From VGEM01 sp033764265 (GTDB taxonomy: Bacteria; Pseudomonadota; Alphaproteobacteria; Rhodospirillales; Rhodospirillaceae), in NCBI GenBank assembly GCA_033764265.1, contig JANRJB010000347.1, positions 1 through 6,279 of the forward strand: 6,279 nt of DNA. Reading direction: 5' to 3'. Of the stretch, positions 1 through 6,279 are shown in pieces. Position numbers and translations under genes: made by a program. The first letter of the stretch is position 1. The number at the start of each line of letters is the position of its first letter. The notes beneath the pieces were generated by a model. It was not told where the DNA came from. It saw nothing but the letters and a program-made list of their open reading frames with translations, and did not search any database.

Positions 1-76
1 GGGCTATCGCGATGTGACCGTTAAGGCCGACTTGGCCGGGCGACCGCGCTGTGTGGCGGCCGGGTCACCCCGCTGA
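1..76 (+). CDS. prmC: PrmC (HemK) peptide chain release factor N5-glutamine methyltransferase, C-terminal end only
   Basis: Reading from position 2, the sequence encodes GYRDVTVKADLAGRPRCVAAGSPR and then a TGA stop at 74-76. The pattern G-[YF]-x-D-V, about seven residues, then D-L-A-G-R-x-R-x-V is the usual C-terminus of PrmC, which methylates the glutamine of the GGQ motif in release factors RF1 and RF2 using S-adenosylmethionine. Only the last 24 codons lie in the window; the catalytic NPPY motif is outside. The context supports the call, because in many alphaproteobacteria prmC is followed by a DUF4167 gene and clpB, exactly as here. The fragment is short, so the identification rests on this tail motif plus gene order. 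Confidence 0.85.
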   Translation, partial: GYRDVTVKADLAGRPRCVAAGSPR

Positions 77-124
77 GCGGCCAAAAGCCACGAAAAATGA
101 GGGTCCGCCACCACAAAAAAAGTG

Positions 125-153
125 TTGGACTTCGGGCCAAAGCTGAATACCAT
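125..153 (+). promoter_or_regulatory. Candidate sigma-70-type promoter for the DUF4167 gene
   Basis: TTGGAC (125-130) and TACCAT (148-153) are separated by exactly 17 bp and sit just after an A-rich run. The -35 matches TTGACA at the TTG core and the -10 matches TATAAT at four of six positions. If used, transcription would begin near 160 and leave an untranslated leader of about 250 nt before the DUF4167 start. The match is moderate and made by eye. Confidence 0.35.
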
Positions 154-219
154 CAGCTTCAAGAACGTGGTCGTGTTCAGCGATTGATGAAACGCCGAAC
201 CGGATTGAGGGCCGCGTCC

Positions 220-243
220 GCAGGGGATCAGGGGATCGCCTGC
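220..243 (+). other. Hairpin in the leader upstream of the DUF4167 gene
   Basis: GCAGG (220-224) pairs with CCTGC (239-243). Inside, after a single G-G mismatch, GATC (226-229) pairs with GATC (234-237) across a four-base loop. This gives a compact stem of nine base pairs. No T run follows, so it is not a normal intrinsic terminator. It could be a leader structure in the mRNA or simply chance in GC-rich DNA. Confidence 0.3.
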
Positions 244-409
244 ATCATCGCACTCCGCAATACGAGCACATGCCAGACCGCGGCCGCGAGCCGCGCCAAG
301 GCCGCAAGTCGGCCGTCAACCCGCAGGGCAACCGGGCCGCCTGCCCGCCGCCCGCTCACGCAACGAACTTGATTCGCACTTCAGCCAAAGCAAAGAACAG
401 ACGGACACC

Positions 410-1132
410 ATGAAAGGCCGGCAACGAGGCCGCAACGGCGGCAAGCCACGCCCGCATCAACCGGGCGGCCATCGCAATCACAACTTTGACGCCAACGTCG
501 GACGCATGCGCGGCAATGCCCAACAACTGCTGGACAAGTATCTCGCGCTTGCCCGGGACGCCAACTCCCAGGGCGACCGGGTGATGGCTGAGAATTACTA
601 TCAACACGCCGATCACTATTACCGCGTGATCAACGCCCGCTTCGAAGGCCAGCCGAACAACCAGCGACGGTTCAACGGACAACCCTACGACCGCGCAGAT
701 CGACCGTTCGAAGGCACCGACCAGCAGCAGGGCGGCTACGGCGACTACAACCGGGTCGATATACCGCCCCCCGTCACCACGCAGTCGCTCGGCGTGCAGG
801 CGATCGGCACACAACCTTACGTCGGGCAACCCGCCCCGGGCATTGGCCATGGCATGCCGCAGGCGGAAGATCAGATGCTGCATAGCCAGCAACCGATGCC
901 GCAGACTCAGCCCCAGGCCATGCCGCCGCCCCATGCCGACCAGGACATCGGTCTGCCGCCACAGCTGTTCGGTGGGCCGCCGCCACAGTCCAACCCCGGG
1001 ACCGAATCCCAGGACGACCCCGCCGAGCCGCAGCAAGGTTTTGATGGCAATCGCGGCGACCGGCAGCGCTTCGGCGGTCGCCGCCGGCGCGGCCCGCGGC
1101 CCCAACACCCCCCCGTCAATTCGGCCGACTAG
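410..1132 (+). CDS. DUF4167 domain-containing protein
   Basis: The protein has 240 residues. A basic, Arg/Gly-rich N-terminus (about 1-22) leads into the conserved DUF4167 segment (about 24-76). The signature there is R-x-R-G-N-A-Q-Q-L-L-D-K-Y-L-A-L-A-R-D-A, then S-Q-G-D-R-V-x-A-E-N-Y-Y-Q-H-A-D-H-Y-Y-R-V-I-N, a helical pair typical of the family. The remainder (about 77-240) is low-complexity and rich in Q, P and G, probably disordered, and ends in an Arg-rich patch (F-G-G-R-R-R-R-G-P-R-P near 221-231). There is no signal peptide or membrane segment, so it is probably cytoplasmic. The family has no established function that I know of. The RG-rich ends suggest nucleic-acid binding, which is inference. 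ATG 410 is chosen because the family begins with such a basic stretch and no in-frame ATG or GTG precedes it. The ribosome binding site is weak (AGACGGA, 399-405). It sits between prmC and clpB, its usual place in alphaproteobacteria. Confidence 0.85.
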   Translation: MKGRQRGRNGGKPRPHQPGGHRNHNFDANVGRMRGNAQQLLDKYLALARDANSQGDRVMAENYYQHADHYYRVINARFEGQPNNQRRFNGQPYDRADRPFEGTDQQQGGYGDYNRVDIPPPVTTQSLGVQAIGTQPYVGQPAPGIGHGMPQAEDQMLHSQQPMPQTQPQAMPPPHADQDIGLPPQLFGGPPPQSNPGTESQDDPAEPQQGFDGNRGDRQRFGGRRRRGPRPQHPPVNSAD

Positions 1133-1135
1133 CCG

Positions 1136-1157
1136 GCTCCGGCCGGAGCTTTCCTCC
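1136..1157 (+). terminator. GC-rich palindrome after the DUF4167 gene, possible weak terminator
   Basis: A perfect 14-bp palindrome (GCTCCGGCCGGAGC, 1136-1149) begins three bases after the TAG stop and is followed by TTTCCTCC. As RNA it could form a five-pair stem with a four-base loop. The T run is only three long, so termination would be partial at best. It may separate the DUF4167 gene from the independently controlled clpB. Confidence 0.35.
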
Positions 1158-1180
1158 AGCCAAAGAAATCGCTCGGCCCG

Positions 1181-1210
1181 CTTGCACGGCACACCCGTGC
1201 ACACCACATG
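1181..1210 (+). promoter_or_regulatory. Candidate heat-shock (sigma-32/RpoH) promoter of clpB
   Basis: CTTGCAC (1181-1187) resembles the sigma-32 -35 element (CTTGAAA), and CCACATG (1204-1210) resembles the -10 element (CCCCATNT), with 16 bp between them. clpB is a classic sigma-32 target, which makes the assignment sensible. Transcription would start near 1218, about 45 nt before the ATG. A 7-bp inverted repeat, TGCACGG (1183-1189) with CCGTGCA (1195-1201), lies inside the promoter and could bind a regulator. It does not match the HrcA/CIRCE operator. The assignment was made by eye without a scoring matrix. Confidence 0.4.
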
Positions 1211-1250
1211 ATTCGCGCGTCGACACGGACGCGTGCGATCATGCGCGTGC

Positions 1251-1256
1251 AAGAGG
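1251..1256 (+). promoter_or_regulatory. Ribosome binding site that fixes the clpB start
   Basis: AAGAGG lies six bases before ATG 1263. It supports that ATG over the in-frame GTG at 1233, which would add ten residues (beginning M-R-S-C-A-C) unlike any ClpB N-terminus. Confidence 0.65.
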
Positions 1257-1262
1257 CTGGAG

Positions 1263-3848
<2,586 letters not shown>

Positions 3849-3854
3849 TGCGCG

Positions 3855-5219
3855 CTATTGGTGCGCGGTCGCCGGGATTGGGCTCTGTGTCCCCGTCGTC
3901 GACGCCAGTCGCAACGGGCTATCGAGCGATGCGTACTGCTGTTCGATTGCGGTGCGGGATTGCTTGAATTTGGCCAGGACCGCACCCTCCAGCTTCTGCG
4001 ACGCCGGCATCTTGACGGTCATCGGGTTGACCTGCCTGGCGTTGCGCAAGATCTCGAAATGCAGATGTGGGGCAGTCGACCGGCCGGTTGACCCAACGTA
4101 TCCGATCACCTGGCCCTGGCGGACGCGCCGGCCCAGCTTGGCATCGGGCGCGAATTTGCTGAGGTGGGCATAGGCCGTTGAGTACCCGGAGTGGTGACGA
4201 ATCCGGATATAGTTGCCGTAGCCGCCGAAATACTCCCGCTTCTCGATGACGCCGTCGCCGGCGGCGAGGATCGGCGTGCCCGATGGCGCGCCGAAGTCGA
4301 CGCCCTGGTGCATCTTCGAATACCCCAGAATGGGATGGCGGCGCATACCGAACTGAGAGGTCAGCCGCGCGCCATTGATCGGTGTGCGCATCAGCGCCTT
4401 GCGCACGCCTTCGCCTTTTTCGTTGTAGAATTCGACCATGCCATCGGCGTCTTGGAAGGCGTACAGCTTGAGCGGCGTGCCGCTCAGGTTCATCGCGGCG
4501 AACTTGATGCCATTGGTGCGCACGTGCCGGCCGTCGACGGTCACGGTTCGATCGTACATCAGGCTGAAGCTGTCGCCCGGTTGAATCTCGCGTTGAAAAT
4601 CGACATCGTACGAGAATAGCTTGATCATCTCGCCCAGCACGTCGGCGGGCACGCCCTGGTCTTCGGCGGCGGCGAACAGACTGGTGCGAATGACGCCGTC
4701 GAAGCGAAGAGTCTCGGTGTGCGTCTGGGCGATGATGCTGCGCGCCGCGTAGCGGCCGTTCTCGTCGCGCCCGACCGCGACGGTGTGCCCGGTCGCGACC
4801 TCGAACGCCAGACCGTCAAGTGTTTGCGGGGCGGTGGCGTCGCCGCCGACAAAGTTCAAGACGAATTTCTGGCCGGCCTGCAGCCGGCGCGGATTATAGA
4901 TTTCCCGGATCGCGTCGACGATTTGCAGAACGTTGGTGCGCTCCAGGCCCGCCTTGCTGAGCAGTTCGCTCAATGTGTCGCCGGCGCGCAGCGTAAGTTC
5001 CTTCGACCAGGTCTGCAGGGATTCGGCGGCGGCGCCGACGCTCGATAACGTCGATGCCGGCAGTTCGCTCAGGTGGGTGGCGTCGATAACAATCGCCTCG
5101 ACCACCGGTGGGGCGCTCTCGCGCACCGGGTGCTGCGGCAAGAATAACGCCACCAGCGCGCCTACGGCGGCGCTCGCACTGGCGTAAAGCCAACGGCTTG
5201 GTGCAGCCCCTTGCCCCAT
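3855..5219 (-). CDS. M23 family (LytM-type) peptidoglycan DD-endopeptidase, MepM/Csd3-like
   Basis: The protein has 454 residues. A short cytoplasmic start is followed by one hydrophobic segment (about 11-28), so it is probably anchored in the inner membrane or exported to the periplasm. Residues about 74-121 form a LysM/OapA-like module (L-R-A-G-D-T-L-S-E-L-L to L-Q-A-G-Q-K-F-V-L). Residues about 168-225 resemble the second N-terminal domain of Csd3/MepM proteins (F-D-G-V-I-x-x-S-L-F to G-D-S-F-S-L-M-Y-D-R). The M23 domain (about 285-400) has the complete metal site: H304 and D308 (H-Q-G-V-D), H352 (Y-A-H-L) and H385/H387 (H-L-H-F-E). Such enzymes cut peptide cross-links to let the cell wall grow; an intact site predicts activity. 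ATG 5219 is immediately preceded by an in-frame TGA, so no longer start is possible, and GGTGGGG (5225-5231) lies five bases upstream. The gene converges on clpB with six bases between stops and diverges from the rRNA operon. The C-terminal tail (about 430-454) is Ser/Thr-rich. Confidence 0.93.
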   Translation of the reverse strand: MGQGAAPSRWLYASASAAVGALVALFLPQHPVRESAPPVVEAIVIDATHLSELPASTLSSVGAAAESLQTWSKELTLRAGDTLSELLSKAGLERTNVLQIVDAIREIYNPRRLQAGQKFVLNFVGGDATAPQTLDGLAFEVATGHTVAVGRDENGRYAARSIIAQTHTETLRFDGVIRTSLFAAAEDQGVPADVLGEMIKLFSYDVDFQREIQPGDSFSLMYDRTVTVDGRHVRTNGIKFAAMNLSGTPLKLYAFQDADGMVEFYNEKGEGVRKALMRTPINGARLTSQFGMRRHPILGYSKMHQGVDFGAPSGTPILAAGDGVIEKREYFGGYGNYIRIRHHSGYSTAYAHLSKFAPDAKLGRRVRQGQVIGYVGSTGRSTAPHLHFEILRNARQVNPMTVKMPASQKLEGAVLAKFKQSRTAIEQQYASLDSPLRLASTTGTQSPIPATAHQ

Positions 5220-5241
5220 TCACACCCCACCACGCAAAACG

Positions 5242-5276
5242 GGCCTGTGGTCATTGGGCTCAATGACCGCCGGGCC
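5242..5276 (-). repeat. Strong inverted repeat/hairpin just upstream of the M23 peptidase gene
   Basis: GGTCATTG (5249-5256) and CAATGACC (5261-5268) form a perfect 8-bp inverted repeat around a four-base centre. One wobble and one G-C pair extend the stem to 5247/5270, and after a small internal loop GGCC (5242-5245) can pair with GGCC (5273-5276). It lies 23 bases before the M23 start, so it would be in the 5' leader of that mRNA just ahead of its ribosome binding site. It could be an operator for a dimeric repressor or an RNA structure affecting translation. No T run follows on the plus strand. On the minus strand only TTTT follows a few bases on, so a terminator is less likely. Confidence 0.5.
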
Positions 5277-5299
5277 GCTGGTCCTCTCGAGATCCGTGA

Positions 5300-5335
5300 C
5301 GGTTCACAGGAATTGTGTTTTTGTTTCGTGAACCG
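5300..5335. repeat. 8-bp inverted repeat with a T-rich loop
   Basis: CGGTTCAC (5300-5307) is perfectly inverted at GTGAACCG (5328-5335), with a 20-base AT-rich interval containing GTTTTTGTTT. It lies between the candidate minus-strand promoter and the M23 start. It may be a regulator binding site or a leader hairpin; nothing in the sequence identifies the partner. Confidence 0.35.
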
Positions 5336-5343
5336 CGAGCGGC

Positions 5344-5372
5344 ACTGTGCTGAACCCGACTCGTACTGTCAA
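5344..5372 (-). promoter_or_regulatory. Candidate promoter of the M23 peptidase gene
   Basis: On the minus strand a perfect TTGACA (5372-5367) is followed after 17 bp by CACAGT (5349-5344), which matches TATAAT at three of six positions. Transcription would begin near 5337 and give a leader of about 118 nt containing both inverted repeats. The -35 is strong and the -10 poor, so this is tentative. Confidence 0.35.
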
Positions 5373-5399
5373 CCCTGGCGGCTTTGCGTTTCGATCTAA

Positions 5400-5529
5400 T
5401 TCCAGTGTGGATTCAAATCGTTAACGAGGCATGGATGGAATTGCTCAAAGCTGTTCATTGAGCGGAGTCGGCGCTGCCGCCGCAAGTGCGAGATCGAAGG
5501 GATGCGCCAGGTGTCGCTGTGATTAGCTG
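5400..5529. other. Intergenic stretch with no recognisable gene
   Basis: This is part of the 711-bp divergent region between the M23 gene and the 16S gene. I see no ORF with a ribosome binding site. It holds a minor 6-bp inverted repeat (GCTCAA 5443-5448 with TTGAGC 5458-5463) and a CGAAGGGATGCG element (5495-5506) that recurs almost exactly in the rRNA leader at 5828-5840. Confidence 0.4.
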
Positions 5530-5602
5530 AGTTCATTGTAAATCATTGTTTTATATAATAAAATGGAACATTTACCGACTTTAACGTTGGCAAAATAAAA
5601 TG
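5530..5602 (+). promoter_or_regulatory. AT-rich island upstream of the rRNA promoter, with a near-consensus IHF site
   Basis: About 73 bp are roughly three-quarters A/T in otherwise GC-rich DNA. They include a perfect TATAAT (5554-5559) without a good -35 partner, two copies of AATAAAATG (5557-5565 and 5594-5602), and AATCATTGTTTTA (5541-5553), which fits the IHF consensus WATCAANNNNTTR with one mismatch. Located 80-150 bp before the rrn -35 box, it may act as an upstream activating or DNA-bending region, or carry a second rrn promoter. The role is inferred from position and composition. Confidence 0.4.
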
Positions 5603-5682
5603 TCGTGCGGGTGCGGTGCAAACCGTCGGATTTGCTCATAACTCTATGAAATGCATTAGCTTTTTGTACACCAATTGAGGGC

Positions 5683-5709
5683 TTGACGACACAAATATGA
5701 AGGTATAGA
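5683..5709 (+). promoter_or_regulatory. Likely main promoter of the rRNA operon
   Basis: TTGACG (5683-5688) and TATAGA (5704-5709) match sigma-70 consensus at five of six positions each but are only 15 bp apart, shorter than the ideal 17. The bases after the -10 (ACCCCGCCTCCC) form a GC-rich discriminator, the feature that makes rRNA promoters sensitive to the stringent response. The start site would be near 5716, about 215 nt before the 16S gene. Confidence 0.65.
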
Positions 5710-5767
5710 ACCCCGCCTCCCGTAGCCGAGGACGGCGAAAGCAGGTTCCCGGTGGCGGTCAGGTTTT

Positions 5768-5801
5768 CGGTTCTTTCTGGAAAATCAACCAGTTCGAACC
5801 G
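5768..5801 (+). promoter_or_regulatory. boxB-like hairpin in the rRNA leader
   Basis: CGGTTC (5768-5773) pairs with GAACCG (5796-5801). After a symmetric 3x3 internal loop, CTGG (5777-5780) pairs with CCAG (5789-5792) around an eight-base loop. It ends one base before boxA. In rRNA leaders the order hairpin (boxB) then boxA marks the antitermination signal that recruits Nus factors. Confidence 0.5.
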
Positions 5802-5802
5802 T

Positions 5803-5814
5803 CGCTCTTTGACA
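5803..5814 (+). promoter_or_regulatory. boxA antitermination element of the rRNA leader
   Basis: CGCTCTTTGACA matches the E. coli rrn boxA TGCTCTTTAACA at ten of twelve positions and lies about 117 nt before the 16S gene. In RNA, boxA binds NusB-NusE (S10) and lets RNA polymerase read through the long untranslated rRNA transcript. Confidence 0.8.
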
Positions 5815-5869
5815 TCGTGAAGCGACGAACGAAAGGGATGCGTAGGCGGCGCTCTGTCGGATGACGGAC

Positions 5870-5922
5870 GCTTTCCTAAGCATTCTTAGTCACGCAAGTG
5901 ATTATGCTTTGTGCAGGAAAGC
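5870..5922 (+). other. Long stem-loop immediately upstream of 16S rRNA
   Basis: Three nested helices can form. GCTTTCCT (5870-5877) pairs with AGGAAAGC (5915-5922). AAGCAT (5878-5883) pairs with ATGCTT (5904-5909). AGTCAC (5888-5893) pairs with GTGATT (5898-5903) through one wobble, capped by a GCAA tetraloop. The unpaired bases are TCTT on the 5' side and TGTGC on the 3' side. The structure ends about eight bases before the mature 16S 5' end, so it is a likely guide for precursor processing or folding, although the classical RNase III stem is formed with the spacer after 16S, which lies outside this window. Confidence 0.5.
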
Positions 5923-5930
5923 TCTAAGTC

Positions 5931-6279
<349 letters not shown>

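Larger units (their letters stand above)
77..409. other. Intergenic region between prmC and the DUF4167 gene
   Basis: This 333-bp gap holds no gene I can support. It contains a run of seven A (114-120), a candidate sigma-70-type promoter (125-153), a compact hairpin (220-243) and a GC-rich stretch dense in GCC/CCG triplets (about 275-355). Several short frames are open, including one starting at 97 and a 47-codon frame at 270-413, but none has a convincing ribosome binding site or recognisable product. No terminator with a T run was seen after prmC. The DUF4167 reading frame is open back to a TGA at 206-208 but offers no ATG or GTG before 410. Confidence 0.6.

Noticed and set aside
97..372. 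91-codon plus-strand frame between prmC and the DUF4167 gene
   Set aside because: It has no ribosome binding site before its ATG, starts before the candidate promoter, and its product is unstructured Arg/Ala-rich sequence without a known family.
1183..1201. Inverted repeat before clpB considered as a CIRCE (HrcA) element
   Set aside because: The arms TGCACGG/CCGTGCA and the five-base gap do not fit TTAGCACTC-N9-GAGTGCTAA.
5305..5317. Resemblance of CACAGGAATTGTG to the E. coli lac operator
   Set aside because: The shared bases are few, and no lac-type gene or regulator is nearby.
5211..5399. 62-codon plus-strand frame in the divergent region
   Set aside because: It overlaps the start of the M23 gene and the hairpin there, and has no ribosome binding site or family resemblance.

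Overview
The window looks like core chromosomal DNA of a GC-rich alphaproteobacterium. Three observations support this. The 16S rRNA 5' part has a short helix-6 hairpin and the GGACAATGGGGG stretch usual for Alphaproteobacteria. A DUF4167 gene, a family largely confined to that class, is present. The order prmC - DUF4167 - clpB is a common alphaproteobacterial arrangement. The 16S fragment feels closest to Rhodospirillales-type lineages, but that is an impression without a database search.

Layout: positions 1-76 hold the last 24 codons of prmC (release-factor methyltransferase). A 333-bp gap (77-409) carries a candidate promoter, a leader hairpin and a doubtful short ORF. The DUF4167 protein follows (410-1132), then a 130-bp gap with a palindrome and a candidate heat-shock (sigma-32) promoter. 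Next is a full-length clpB (1263-3848), and converging on it with only 6 bp between stop codons is an envelope M23 (LytM-type) endopeptidase on the minus strand (3855-5219). A 711-bp divergent intergenic region (about 5220-5930) serves both the peptidase and a ribosomal RNA operon. The peptidase side has two inverted repeats and a TTGACA box. The rrn side has an AT-rich island, a promoter with a GC-rich discriminator, a boxB-like hairpin plus boxA, and a long stem-loop just before the 16S gene. The 16S rRNA starts at about 5931 and runs off the window end.

Functionally this is housekeeping: translation termination (PrmC), protein disaggregation (ClpB), cell-wall remodelling (M23) and ribosome synthesis. 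I see no mobile element, CRISPR array, tRNA, toxin-antitoxin or defence module, and no convincing new system. The points most worth a second look are structured non-coding elements (the hairpin before the M23 gene and the rrn leader stem-loops) and a His in ClpB where the E. coli middle domain has regulatory Tyr503.
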